From NCBI GenBank assembly GCA_964561105.1, contig CAZLOH010000025.1:10830-74829 (forward strand): a stretch of 64,000 nucleotides of DNA, in the 5' to 3' direction. Position 1 is the first letter of the stretch. Each line of letters starts with the position of its first letter. Below are positions 52,597 through 61,481 of this stretch, one piece after another. The DNA comes from JADLHS01 sp964561105 (lineage in GTDB: Bacteria; Verrucomicrobiota; Verrucomicrobiia; Limisphaerales; JADLHS01). A program made the position numbers and the translations under genes. Under the pieces are notes generated by a model. It did not search any database. It was not told the origin of the DNA and was given only the letters and a program-made list of their open reading frames with translations.

Positions 52597-52628
52597 AGGA
52601 GCGTCGTGCAAACGGCGCTCCTTTTTTG
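52597..52628 (+). terminator. Rho-independent terminator
   Basis: AGGAGCG-T-CGT paired with ACG-G-CGCTCCT, then a T6 run (52622-52627). It is 43 bases after the stop at 52554. Confidence 0.85.
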
Positions 52629-52958
52629 TTTGGATCGGGAGAGAGGTGTTGAAGTCCGCTTGGGCTGCACCAATCCACCGGGTGTAACCAACCTGACGGT
52701 TGTTTGGAATTCCGTTGTATGCGGTGGAAGTTTTCGGACTGCGGATCTCCCGCCGCATGGAGATTGTCTGCGAGGCAAGGCCGGAGGCGCGAATCACCTG
52801 GCATGATCCCGTTGAACGCAGCGCCGGGTTTCGGACGCGAGAACGGCTGCCAGACCAGCCCGTCAGCTTCGGGGGCTGCGAACAGAAACCGTGGTCCGCG
52901 AGCGCAAACTTGTTTGGACGGCTCGCCCCCGACATACTCACGGGAACGAATTGAACCG
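52629..52958. other. Intergenic region upstream of ubiX
   Basis: A 330-base stretch. The ubiX frame is open back to 52704, but the upstream residues are Arg/Ser/Gly-rich with no family resemblance. No repeat or RNA is recognised. Confidence 0.35.
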
Positions 52959-53516
52959 TTGAAAATACTTGTCGCCATCACCGGAGCCAGCGGCGCCCTT
53001 TACGCGCAACGCCTCCTCAACAACCTGGATCCGGCCACGCACGACATCCATGTCGTCCTCAGCCACTACGCGCAGCAGGTCGTGGCCGGCGAATTGCCCG
53101 GCGGCCTGCGCCTGCCGGCGGGCGTGAAGTCGCATGGGTTGAGGAGCATGAACGCCCCGTTCGCCAGCGGCTCGAATCCGCCGGACGCGATGGTGGTGAT
53201 TCCCTGCACAATGGGAACGCTGGGGCGCATCGCGCACGGTTACAGTGAAGATGTGTTGCTCCGCGCCGCGGATGTGGTGCTGAAGGAAAAAAAGCAGTTG
53301 ATTCTGGTGCCGCGTGAAACGCCACTGAATCTGATTCACGTGAAGAACTTTGAGCTATTGCTGCTTGCGGGCGCGACTTTGATTCCCGCCAATCCCAGCT
53401 TTTATTCCGGGGCGAAAACCATCGCTGACCTGGCCGACACCGTCGTAGCCCGGGTTTTGGATCACCTCGGCGTACCGAACCAGCTGGCCCCGCGCTGGAC
53501 GCAAGCGAAGGAATGA
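52959..53516 (+). CDS. ubiX: UbiX-family flavin prenyltransferase
   Basis: The start TTG 52959 places the conserved beta-strand LKILVAITGASGALYAQRLL at the N-terminus; the 185-residue length is normal. Other signatures: VVIPCTMGTLGRIAHG, LRAADVVLKEKKQLILVPRE and TPLNLIHVKNFELLLLAGAT, with the GxSG phosphate-binding loop at the start. UbiX makes prenylated FMN, the cofactor of UbiD decarboxylases. The stop overlaps the start of a UbiA prenyltransferase by four bases. In this phylum menaquinone is often made by the futalosine route, where a UbiX-like (MqnM) protein serves the UbiD-like step, so it may be that enzyme. Confidence 0.9.
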   Translation: MKILVAITGASGALYAQRLLNNLDPATHDIHVVLSHYAQQVVAGELPGGLRLPAGVKSHGLRSMNAPFASGSNPPDAMVVIPCTMGTLGRIAHGYSEDVLLRAADVVLKEKKQLILVPRETPLNLIHVKNFELLLLAGATLIPANPSFYSGAKTIADLADTVVARVLDHLGVPNQLAPRWTQAKE

Positions 53517-54409
53517 TTTCAATCATTCAAAAGTGGGGCGGCTTTGTTCGCTTCTCGCACACGATTTTTGCGCTGCCCTTCGCTCTGGCCGCGATGGCGG
53601 TGGCCGCGCGCGAGCATCAAGGCTGGCCGGGCGGGCGGGTGTTCGGCTTGATCCTCCTGGCCATGGTGTGTGCGCGGACCTGCGCAATGGCGTTCAACCG
53701 GATTGTGGATCGCAAGTTTGACGCGCTGAATCCGCGCACGGCGACGCGGCATTTGCCGGCCGGACATATTTCGCTCGTCAGCGCCATCTGCCTGTGGGCG
53801 CTGTCGGGCGCGGGTTTGATCACCGCCAGTTATTTTCTCAATCCGCTGTGTTTCTGGCTCTCGCCAGTGGCGCTGGTCGTCATCTGTTTCTATTCGCTCA
53901 CGAAACGGTTTACGGATTACACGCACGTCTTTCTCGGCGTGGCGCTGGCGCTGGCACCGGTGGGCGCGTGGCTGGCGGTGAAAGGCGTGGACATCTCCCG
54001 CTGGGAAGTGTTGCAGATGTTGGTGCTCTCGAGCGCGGTGATCCTCTGGCTGGTCGGCTTCGATATCATTTATGCGTTGCAAGATTACGAGTTCGACAAG
54101 CAACATGGACTCCATTCGCTCGTGGTGGCCTGGGGGCCGGCGAACGCGCTGCACGCGGCGTTTCTCGCGCACCTGATCATGTGCGGCCTGCTCTTCGCGT
54201 TCGGCTTGCTGTGCCGGTTTCGCATCGCATACTTGATCGGCTGGATCATTATCGTGGTCGCCTTGGTGCTGGAGCATTGGATCGCGCATCGCCGCAGTCT
54301 GAACTGGATCAACACGGCGTTCTTCCGGCTTAATGCTCTCGTTAGCGCGGTCTTTTTCATCGTGGTCGTGGCCGAGGTGGTATTTCATGGTGGCTTCCGG
54401 CTGCAGTAG
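53513..54409 (+). CDS. UbiA-family polyprenyltransferase (UbiA/MqnP type)
   Basis: A 298-residue integral membrane protein with about eight helices. The two Mg-diphosphate motifs are intact: NRIVDRKFDALNPRT (NxxxDxxxD) and DIIYALQDYEFDKQHG (DxxYxxxDxxxD). It joins a polyprenyl chain to an aromatic acid. Coupling with ubiX by an ATGA overlap fits either 4-hydroxybenzoate prenylation or the MqnP step of the futalosine menaquinone route; the second is more likely for this group. No other quinone genes are in the window. Confidence 0.9.
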   Translation: MISIIQKWGGFVRFSHTIFALPFALAAMAVAAREHQGWPGGRVFGLILLAMVCARTCAMAFNRIVDRKFDALNPRTATRHLPAGHISLVSAICLWALSGAGLITASYFLNPLCFWLSPVALVVICFYSLTKRFTDYTHVFLGVALALAPVGAWLAVKGVDISRWEVLQMLVLSSAVILWLVGFDIIYALQDYEFDKQHGLHSLVVAWGPANALHAAFLAHLIMCGLLFAFGLLCRFRIAYLIGWIIIVVALVLEHWIAHRRSLNWINTAFFRLNALVSAVFFIVVVAEVVFHGGFRLQ

Positions 54410-54514
54410 TGGTTCGGAGTAGGATGAACATCCGTGCCGGGAATCGTCGTTAACCACCCGTCAACCAAACGGGCGGTCGGGTCGAACCGACTCAATTACG
54501 GGAAAACAAAAATT

Positions 54515-54991
54515 ATGAAAACCAACAAAGTATGGTTCACACTGGCCGGCACTGCGCTGGTCATCGCTCTGGCCGGCTGCGGTCAGAAGGAGAACGCGAG
54601 CCTCGAGGACCACGCAAAGACGGCGGCCACCGAAACCGGCAATGCGGTCCAGCACACCGTGGAGGCCGCGAAAACTGCCGGCAACAAGCTGGTTCAGGAC
54701 ATGAAGGAGGCCGGCCAAAAGGCGGCCCAAGACATCACTGACAAGGCGAAGGAAGTCGCCGCCCCGGTCAATGCCAAAGCGCAGGGCATTATCAACGAGG
54801 CCAAGCAGTATGTGCAGGACGGCAAACTAACGGAGGCATACAACAAATGGAAAGAGCTGGCCGGGGAGAAACTCTCGGCGGAACAGCAAGTCATCGCCGA
54901 TGGCCTCAAGACGCAGATTGACAAGTTGCTTGGTGCCACGAACAAAGCGGCCACCAATGCCGCCGCCGCGGGCAATCTGCTCAAGAAATAG
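54515..54991 (+). CDS. Amphipathic helical lipoprotein
   Basis: From ATG 54515 the protein has 158 residues. The lipobox is in FTLAGTALVIALAGCGQ. The rest is a long, Ala/Lys-rich amphipathic helix, resembling LEA or apolipoprotein-like repeats (TAATETGNAVQHTVEAAKTA, GQKAAQDITDKAKEVAAPVN). Such small lipoproteins are often envelope-stress related, but no function can be assigned. Confidence 0.7.
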   Translation: MKTNKVWFTLAGTALVIALAGCGQKENASLEDHAKTAATETGNAVQHTVEAAKTAGNKLVQDMKEAGQKAAQDITDKAKEVAAPVNAKAQGIINEAKQYVQDGKLTEAYNKWKELAGEKLSAEQQVIADGLKTQIDKLLGATNKAATNAAAAGNLLKK

Positions 54992-55375
54992 CGCCGCCTT
55001 CATCGTCAACGGCCGGGATGAATCCGCGCAGTATCCGGTAGTTCGCGGCGTTTCGTCCACGCCTGTCTTGTCTTCAGGCAGCCCCGGCAAATTCGGGACA
55101 CGGGTGGCCGATGGGCCGGCAGAGGGAGTTTAGCTCGAGTTCGATCACGACAAAACTGTTGCCAAAGACACTCCGACTGGAAACTCCAAACCCCCAATCA
55201 TGGTTTGTCGGGGGCAACTCCAGCAGAATCAGCAAGTGCTGCGAGTGGTCGCTGGTGGGTGAGGTTTAGTTTGGGAGTTCGTTCCGCGAGGCCATGCCTT
55301 AGGCCGCGCCATCAAGCCGATGGGCTCAAGTCTGACTCGAGCCGGGCTGGTACTCTGTTTGCTTTTCAGGCAGGC
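54992..55375. other. Intergenic region
   Basis: A 384-base stretch with no ORF of protein-like character, terminator or clear repeat. Confidence 0.35.
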
Positions 55376-55543
55376 ATGATGACCACTTTCTTCGTGTTGC
55401 TGGCGCTAATGGCCGCCGTCTTTTTCACTGAAGTCATCGCTGCCAACCGGGCGCCCTTCGGTTACGAAGACGAAAAGGGATTTCACTTCGACAACTCACC
55501 GCGTTCCCGTCGTCGCCCCGTGGAATTCCAGAATCCCAGTTAA
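55376..55543 (+). CDS. Very small membrane protein
   Basis: From ATG 55376 (or the next codon, 55379) the protein is 55 residues: one membrane helix (TFFVLLALMAAVFFTEVIA), then a polar tail NRAPFGYEDEKGFHFDNSPR ending in SRRRPVEFQNPS. A weak CAGG lies upstream. The frame is open further 5' but shows non-coding composition. Family unknown. Confidence 0.5.
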   Translation: MMTTFFVLLALMAAVFFTEVIAANRAPFGYEDEKGFHFDNSPRSRRRPVEFQNPS

Positions 55544-55835
55544 GCCGCTACTATTCCGCCGGGGACATCTGAATTGCTCGTCCACTTCGGACGGCACAAT
55601 GGCCCGGCCCCCCAACCAATGTTTGAGGTGCCGGTAACCCATTAAAACCAAGTCCTCCGCCGGCACGGCATCACCCCGCTCCGACCTCGTTCGCTGCGTT
55701 GGTGTGCCTGCCGACGGGGGACTTAGAGTTTAACGGGTGCTTCAAAACGAGATTTGAATCAAGCGGGAAGGAAACTCGAGTCCTCAAACTCCAACGGAAG
55801 GTCAGGCGGAGTTCGCAGGCGCTCGGAGTCATTTG

Positions 55836-56309
55836 TCAAAAGCCCGACCTGGTCATCTCGCGTTCCAACGCCATCTGGAATTGTTGTATGTCGGACGCGG
55901 AGGGTTTGTATCCGGTCTGTTGCGGCACCAAGCCCAGTCGCCCTGTCTGGTCCAAATACCAATCCGCGTTCATCCCGTCGCTGAAGGTGACTTTACCACT
56001 AACGAGCGCGCCCGGTCGCGCCAACTGATCCACACTCAAGGAAACCGTGCCGGCGGTTGACGCACCAGGCGCAACCGCAGCGTCGGGAGTCGGGGGCGTA
56101 ATTACGGATGGCGGCGGCTGGGGCGCTGCTGGTTTCGGCGGATCCGGATCCTTGAGCTTCAACTTGAGATCATCCACCAGCAGACGGACTTCCATGTAGG
56201 TGAGTCGCAGTCCCAGTTCGGAGGCGAGCCGGGTCTGAATTTCCGCGAGTTTCAGCCCGCCCGCGACCCAAGCCGTGACGGTCTGTTGTTGTGTTTCATT
56301 AAGCATCAT
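55836..56309 (-). CDS. Hypothetical protein with N-terminal helical (HTH-like) domain
   Basis: A 157-residue protein. Residues 5-55 (TVTAWVAGGLKLAEIQTRLA, then GLRLTYMEVRLLVDDL) look like a small helix-turn-helix. A Pro-rich linker with PPKPAAPQPPPSVITPP follows, then a beta C-terminal domain (VSLSVDQLARPGALVSGKVT, ADWYLDQTGRLGLVP). I have the impression of a conserved Verrucomicrobia protein but no known role. It is downstream of the KamA gene on the same strand. Confidence 0.7.
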   Translation of the reverse strand: MMLNETQQQTVTAWVAGGLKLAEIQTRLASELGLRLTYMEVRLLVDDLKLKLKDPDPPKPAAPQPPPSVITPPTPDAAVAPGASTAGTVSLSVDQLARPGALVSGKVTFSDGMNADWYLDQTGRLGLVPQQTGYKPSASDIQQFQMALEREMTRSGF

Positions 56310-56414
56310 AGCGATGACGGGCCGGCATTCTGCGGTCTTTGCGACGGATGAAAATGAAAATCTTCACGGACCGGATGGTCCCCGGCCGGTCCGGGCAACC
56401 ACGAAGCGCCGGCC

Positions 56415-57659
56415 TCAAACCAGTTCCGGCTCTTCGATTTCTTGCGGCGGACTCACGCGGGGTGAACCGTCGGCCGCTTCGGGGTATTCAAAAATCTTTC
56501 CTTCGTAGTTGCGGATTACCACGCGGTCGGCATTGCGGCTCAACACGTATTCCGGACTGACCGGAACTTTGCCGCCGCCGCCGGGCGCGTCAATGACGTA
56601 GGTGGGCACGGCATAGCCGGTGGTGTGGCCGCGCAATTGTTCCATGATCTCCAACCCGCGCCGCACACTCGCGCGCAAGTGCGCCGAGCCGGCGATCAGG
56701 TCGCACTGATAAAGGTAATACGGCTTCACGCGGCACATGAGCAGTTTCTGCATCTGGGCTTGCATGATCACCGGATCGTCATTGACGTGTTTAAGCAGCA
56801 CGGATTGGTTGCCCAAGGGGATGCCGGCGTCGGCCAACCGCTCGAGTGCGGTCCGCACCTCCGTGCTCAATTCGCGGGGATGGTTCGAGTGGATGCTGAT
56901 GAACAGCGGATGAAACTGTTTCAGCATCGCGCACAACGCCGGGGTGATGCGCTGAGGCAGGAAGATGGGAATCCGCGTGCCGATCCGGAGGAACTCAACG
57001 TGCGGGATCGCGCGCAGGCGCGTCAGCAGGTATTTTATTTTGTCATCGCTGAACAATAGCGGATCTCCGCCGCTCAACAAAACATCGCGGATTTCCGAGT
57101 GCTGCTCGATGTAGGCGATCTGTCGGTCGAACTCGGGATGAAAATCGTATCCGGTGGCGTTGCTCACCAGGCGGGAGCGCGTGCAATAGCGGCAGTAGGC
57201 CGCGCAGCGGTCGGTAACGAGAAACAGCACGCGATCCGGGTAGCGATGGACCAGTCCGGGCACGGGCGAATGTGAGTCCTCGCCGCACGGGTCGGACATC
57301 TCCCAGGCCGCCGTGCGGGTTTCCTCAATCCGCGGAATGACCTGCCGGCGGATGGGGCAATGTTTGTCGGCCGGATCAATCAGGTTGAAGAAATAGGGTG
57401 TGATGGCGAGCGCGAGCTTGTGATTGGCGAGCTTCGTGCCGGCGTATTCCTCCGGCGTGAGCGTTGGCATCCGCCGCTGCAATTGTTCCAGCGTAGTGAT
57501 GCGATGTTTAAGCTGCCAGTGCCAGTCGTTCCAATCGGCATCCGACACGTCGTGCCAACTGCCGCGGCCGGCGGATTGAAATTCCTTGAGTGAGTTCAGA
57601 CGCGCGCGCGTGGGCGGCTCATCTGGGATCGAAGCTGGGGGCTCGGTATCGCTGTGCAT
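56415..57659 (-). CDS. KamA-family radical SAM enzyme (lysine 2,3-aminomutase-like)
   Basis: A 414-residue enzyme. The iron-sulfur site is CAAYCRYC in VTDRCAAYCRYCTRSRLV. Other KamA features: NHKLALAITPYFFNLID, DVLLSGGDPLLFSD, RIGTRIPIFLPQRIT, and PYYLYQCDLIAGSAHLR, which includes the PLP and substrate region. The PLP lysine is likely in DAPGGGGKVPVSPEYVL. It interconverts L-lysine and beta-lysine or a related amino acid using SAM and PLP. An EpmB-like role is less likely because of its length. There is no beta-lysine acetyltransferase in the window. Confidence 0.9.
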   Translation of the reverse strand: MHSDTEPPASIPDEPPTRARLNSLKEFQSAGRGSWHDVSDADWNDWHWQLKHRITTLEQLQRRMPTLTPEEYAGTKLANHKLALAITPYFFNLIDPADKHCPIRRQVIPRIEETRTAAWEMSDPCGEDSHSPVPGLVHRYPDRVLFLVTDRCAAYCRYCTRSRLVSNATGYDFHPEFDRQIAYIEQHSEIRDVLLSGGDPLLFSDDKIKYLLTRLRAIPHVEFLRIGTRIPIFLPQRITPALCAMLKQFHPLFISIHSNHPRELSTEVRTALERLADAGIPLGNQSVLLKHVNDDPVIMQAQMQKLLMCRVKPYYLYQCDLIAGSAHLRASVRRGLEIMEQLRGHTTGYAVPTYVIDAPGGGGKVPVSPEYVLSRNADRVVIRNYEGKIFEYPEAADGSPRVSPPQEIEEPELV

Positions 57660-57736
57660 TGTTCGCGGAGCGTACTATAGAAGTGAACCCGATGGTGTCA
57701 AGTTGACCGCCGGCAAGCTTTTCGGCGGGTTCGGAG

Positions 57737-59104
57737 CTAACGAGACAGCTTCGGGTTTTCAGCCGGAAACGCGGATAAATTCTCGCTGGATTTCGGACGC
57801 AGCGCAAACCGTTTCGCGTCCAGGGCATCAAGCTGCCGCAGCACCTGCGTCGTGGCTTTTTGGGGAGTCGTGCCCGAGAACCAGAGATTTGCTTTCACCC
57901 AGCCCTCCCGGCGTTGCGCGAGATACTTGGTCAGCGCCTGCCGATACTCCTCCGTCAGCGCCATGAACTCCGGCGCAATGCGTCGCCGGGTTAAATCCAG
58001 TTCCCGAACCTTGGCCTCGAGGATGGTAGTCTGCTGCGCCAGGTTCCATTGTCGGATGACCGCCTGCAACGTCACGTCCGCCCGCGCCGGCAGGTCGCCG
58101 AGCGAGCGGCGGATGTCCACCGGCAGACGGAGCGCCTGGTCGAGTTTGCTCCAGCTCTCGGCAGCCGTCCAGCGCTGGGTGGGATCGCGTCCAACGAAAT
58201 AAACCACCTGCAACGCCCACCATTTCTCAAGCGCAAGTTGATTGGGAAACTGCTCGTGATAGGCGCGGAGGAAGGCGGTCTGCCAGTTATACGCGGCGCC
58301 CAGCCCCGCCAACATCCGGCGCAAAGCTTCCGGCCCATTCGGCAAGCGCAGGAGTTGCTCGACGAACAATTGCGCACTGCCGGAGTACGCCTCCGCTGCG
58401 GCGCGATCTGAGTCCATGGTCTTGGGCCAGCTCAATTCCTCGATCGTCAACGGGGACCGGTTGCGCAACGCCTGCCGGGCCTGGGCCAGTTGCTCGTTCT
58501 CTTTTTGCTCGATGTTCGTCGGGCGGATGGTCACCCCGCGCAGGGAGAGAACGGGCGGGGCCAAAATCAGTTCGGCCGCCTGCGACGCGAGCAGTTGTTG
58601 CGTCAACCCTTCCACCAGCCAGAACGGGACCTCGGCCGAGTGTTCCACGGCGGACCGATTGGCCACCTCGAGCAAAACCACCTGCACCAATGTGCGTACG
58701 AACAAGGTGCGTTCCACTCGTTGCGGCAGGCTCACCTGGTATTGCCAGTTGCCGCGCATCCGATCCACTCCGATCGCGACGCCGTCCGTGCCAGGCCGAA
58801 CCGGCCGGATGGTCACCTGAATTTTACCGCGCCACTCGTTGGGCAGACCAAGTTTGGTGTAAAGCGCGCCCTTGATGCGTTCGCACGAAACGGTGAGGAA
58901 CGCCGGTTCGAGGTCCACGAAGCGCGGATTACCCAAAGCATCCGGCAATGGTCGCGTCACCGCCGTCCGCTGGTCGAAAATCGCAAATTGTCCGGAAGCA
59001 CTCTGTACGGCCGGCCGCAACGACGCCCCGACCGGGGCCGACCACCCCTGGCTCACCACCAGCAGGCAGCCGAGGGCAGTGATGGTTTTCAGGTCCGGGG
59101 TCAC
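57737..59104 (-). CDS. Secreted peptidase-MA-like protein lacking the zinc motif
   Basis: A 455-residue protein with a signal peptide (TITALGCLLVVSQGWSAP). The middle resembles peptidase-MA-like gluzincins: KIQVTIRPV, RTLVQVVLLEVANR at the helix where HExxH should be, and VPFWLVEGLTQQLL, the W-L-x-E-G helix with the third ligand Glu. The two His ligands are replaced (LLEVAN), so metal binding is probably lost. The C-terminal 200 residues are helical (TLQAVIRQWNLAQQTTILEA). A scaffold or inhibitor role is possible. The gene follows the FmdB gene by 13 bases. Confidence 0.65.
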   Translation of the reverse strand: MTPDLKTITALGCLLVVSQGWSAPVGASLRPAVQSASGQFAIFDQRTAVTRPLPDALGNPRFVDLEPAFLTVSCERIKGALYTKLGLPNEWRGKIQVTIRPVRPGTDGVAIGVDRMRGNWQYQVSLPQRVERTLFVRTLVQVVLLEVANRSAVEHSAEVPFWLVEGLTQQLLASQAAELILAPPVLSLRGVTIRPTNIEQKENEQLAQARQALRNRSPLTIEELSWPKTMDSDRAAAEAYSGSAQLFVEQLLRLPNGPEALRRMLAGLGAAYNWQTAFLRAYHEQFPNQLALEKWWALQVVYFVGRDPTQRWTAAESWSKLDQALRLPVDIRRSLGDLPARADVTLQAVIRQWNLAQQTTILEAKVRELDLTRRRIAPEFMALTEEYRQALTKYLAQRREGWVKANLWFSGTTPQKATTQVLRQLDALDAKRFALRPKSSENLSAFPAENPKLSR

Positions 59105-59117
59105 GCGCCGCAGCGGC

Positions 59118-59465
59118 TCAGTCAGCCGATTTGGATTTGGCCGGTTTGGTTTCGGCTTTCGCCGCCGGTTTGGCGGGCGCGGACGACTTGTTGTCGCTCG
59201 TGCCGCTGGCGGCGGGTTTAGCCGCTTCCGATTCCTTCTTCGCCGCCTGTTTGTAGCCTTCGCTCCGATAATCCGTGATGTAGAAGCCGGCGCCTTTGAA
59301 GAGCAGGCCCGCGCCCGCGCTGAGTTTGCGTTTCACCTTGCCCCGCCCCCACTTCTTCCGCGCGCATTTTTCCTTGGGACAGGTGGTCAACGCCGCGGCG
59401 GTGATGGGCTGGACCTGTTCAAACTCGTGGCCGCACTTGGCGCAAACGTATTCGTAGGTTGGCAT
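59118..59465 (-). CDS. FmdB-family zinc ribbon protein
   Basis: A 115-residue protein. The N-terminus MPTYEYVCAKCGHEFEQVQP is the FmdB signature; the zinc site uses C8, C11, C29 and C34 (TTCPKEKCARKKWG). The middle has LLFKGAGFYITDYRSEGYK, also typical. The Ala/Lys/Pro-rich tail is disordered. FmdB proteins are regulators or accessory proteins of unknown mechanism. It is in a run of same-strand genes with moaA. Confidence 0.88.
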   Translation of the reverse strand: MPTYEYVCAKCGHEFEQVQPITAAALTTCPKEKCARKKWGRGKVKRKLSAGAGLLFKGAGFYITDYRSEGYKQAAKKESEAAKPAASGTSDNKSSAPAKPAAKAETKPAKSKSAD

Positions 59466-59537
59466 AAGCGACTGATTTTAATACGCACCCGGCGCGACCA
59501 CGTCAAGCGGGCGCAACATCCCGGATGGCGAGGTAGA

Positions 59538-60596
59538 TTAGCCGCCGATGCAACTCATCGAGCGTGGCGGAGCCACAAATTCCGGCTCGCCGATGTGGTG
59601 GCGGGCCTCTTTTTGCCAGACCACGCGACGCCACCAATCCGCCAGCTCTGCATCACTGGCCCCGCGGCGGAGTTCGGAACGCAGATCATGCTCCGTGACA
59701 CTGAACAGGCAGGTGCGGACTTTTCCATCGGCCGTGAGCCGGATGCGATTGCAGTGACCGCAAAAAGGCTCGCTCACCGGCGCGATGATCCCGATTTCTC
59801 CCCGGCCCTGGGCGAAGGCCCAGCGTTTGGCCGTGGCCGATGGATTATCGGAATTCACCGCCCGCAATTCAAAGCGCGCCTGCAAACGGCGAAGAATCTC
59901 CGCGCCTGTCACCACCATTTCCTTCTGCCAGGCGTGCGCCGAATCGAGCGGCATGAATTCGATGAACCGCAGGCTGAGGTTGCGCTCCCGCGCGAATTCC
60001 GCCAGCGACTCCAACTCGTGATCGTTGATGTCGCGAATGATTACCGCATTGACTTTCACCGGGTTGAATCCCAGTTCCTGCGCGAGCCGGATGCTTTCCA
60101 TTACTGCGGCCAGACCGTCCCGACCGGTGATCTTTTTGAAGTTGGCGCGATCCAGGGAATCCAGACTGAAACTCACTCGTTGCAAGCCAGCTGCGCGCAA
60201 GGCCCGCGCTTTTTCCGCGAACAGAAAGCCATTCGTCGTCATGGCCAGGTCTTCGATGCCGGAGATGGTTGCGATCCGGGCGACCAATTGCTCGACCTCC
60301 TGCCGCAGCAGCGGCTCCCCGCCGGTGAGCCGGATTTTTTGGATTCCGAGTCCAACGGCAATGCGCACAACCCGCTCGATCTCTTCAAAACTCAGGAGCT
60401 TCGTCCGCGGCACCCACTGTTGCACGATGGGCGTGGAGTCGGGCAGATGCGCCCAGTGACCCCGGTAGAAATTCTGCGCCGCCTCCGTTTCCGGCAGGCA
60501 ATAGAGGCAGCGGAAATTGCAGCGGTCGGTCAGGCTGACCCGCAAATCGCGCAACACCCGGCCATGCGAATCAACGAGCGAGCCGGGCGGGGACAT
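59538..60596 (-). CDS. moaA: GTP 3',8-cyclase MoaA
   Basis: ATG 60596 overlaps the previous stop by one base and gives 352 residues. The first cluster is CNFRCLYC in SLTDRCNFRCLYCLPE; the second uses CGHCNRIRLTADGKVRTC. The SAM motif GGEP is in KIRLTGGEPLLR, and the C-terminus ends CIGG, the double-glycine tail needed for catalysis. An insertion of about 20 residues (NFYRGHWAHLPDSTPIVQ) follows the first cluster. It converts GTP to 3',8-cyclo-GTP for molybdenum cofactor synthesis. Other moa genes are not adjacent, except the distant ThiS/MoaD-like protein at 36266. Confidence 0.93.
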   Translation of the reverse strand: MSPPGSLVDSHGRVLRDLRVSLTDRCNFRCLYCLPETEAAQNFYRGHWAHLPDSTPIVQQWVPRTKLLSFEEIERVVRIAVGLGIQKIRLTGGEPLLRQEVEQLVARIATISGIEDLAMTTNGFLFAEKARALRAAGLQRVSFSLDSLDRANFKKITGRDGLAAVMESIRLAQELGFNPVKVNAVIIRDINDHELESLAEFARERNLSLRFIEFMPLDSAHAWQKEMVVTGAEILRRLQARFELRAVNSDNPSATAKRWAFAQGRGEIGIIAPVSEPFCGHCNRIRLTADGKVRTCLFSVTEHDLRSELRRGASDAELADWWRRVVWQKEARHHIGEPEFVAPPRSMSCIGG

Positions 60597-61366
60597 TATT
60601 TGGGCGCGGCCGGGGCGTTGGTCAGGGGCGGGATGACTTTCACGGAGCCGTCGGCATTGATCTCCACATTGAGATCGTAGGCGTTGCTTTTCACCGTGGG
60701 TGCCGGCGGGCTGTTGAGTTGCAGCAGCCGGGTGGCGCCTTTTTGCGCGTCGGTGGTGAACAGGCCCTTGCGGATCCATTCCAACCGGCGGGCCACGGAC
60801 AATTCATCTCTCAGTTTGGAAACCTGCGCGCGCAGCACCGCGAGATCGTTGAACTGGCGTTCCAGTTCAGCCTTTTCCGCCATGAGCCGCTTGAGTTCTT
60901 TTTCCAAAAACGCCTTGTCGCCTTCGGACGCGGCGAGTTTGTGCTGGGTGTCTTCAATCTGCGTAGTGAGGTTCGTGAGCGCGGCGCTCAGGTCAATGGC
61001 CTTTTCGTCCAGTTCGCGATTCTCGGTTTCCAATGCGGCGATGCGTTGGTCGCGCTCCGCCACGGCGGTCTGGCTGGCCTTGAGCGAGGCGGCAGTTTTG
61101 TCGAGGGTCGTCGTGACGTCGGTCAGCTTGTTGCTCAAGTTCTCAAAGTTCGAGCGGGTGGTGGCCAGGTCGTTGGTGAGCATGATGTTGACCTGCCGTT
61201 GCTCGTTCAGTTGGCTGCTGGTTTCCGCCCATTCGTTCGAGAGGGAGAGGATTTTGTCCGTGTCTTTGCGCTTCTCCTCGCCCGCCTGCTTCTTCGTGCT
61301 CAACAGCACGACCGTCAAGCCGACGCAAATCACTGCCAGGATGATGACTCCAACTACATTCTTCAT
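60596..61366 (-). CDS. Membrane-anchored coiled-coil protein
   Basis: ATG 61366 gives 256 codons: a single N-terminal membrane helix (VVGVIILAVICVGLTVVLL), then a coiled coil of about 170 residues (LTNDLATTRSNFENLSNKLT, AERDQRIAALETENRELDEK, LEKELKRLMAEKAELERQFN), and a short beta tail (YDLNVEINADGSVKVIPPL). Its stop overlaps moaA's start, so they are translationally coupled although a functional link is not obvious. It may be a periplasmic structural protein. Confidence 0.75.
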   Translation of the reverse strand: MKNVVGVIILAVICVGLTVVLLSTKKQAGEEKRKDTDKILSLSNEWAETSSQLNEQRQVNIMLTNDLATTRSNFENLSNKLTDVTTTLDKTAASLKASQTAVAERDQRIAALETENRELDEKAIDLSAALTNLTTQIEDTQHKLAASEGDKAFLEKELKRLMAEKAELERQFNDLAVLRAQVSKLRDELSVARRLEWIRKGLFTTDAQKGATRLLQLNSPPAPTVKSNAYDLNVEINADGSVKVIPPLTNAPAAPK

Positions 61367-61481
61367 AAGCGTCGGCGAGAATGCCGGGCCGATGGCCGTT
61401 TGGCAAGCTTTCAAGCGCCCTTTCAAGCGCCGTGTGCCCGCGCCCGCCTGAACCGCGCCCGCAGATTGGCGACCCCTTCAT

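Noticed and set aside
52704..52958. 85-codon N-terminal extension of ubiX
   Set aside because: UbiX proteins start at the first beta-strand; the extension is low-complexity and unlike the family.
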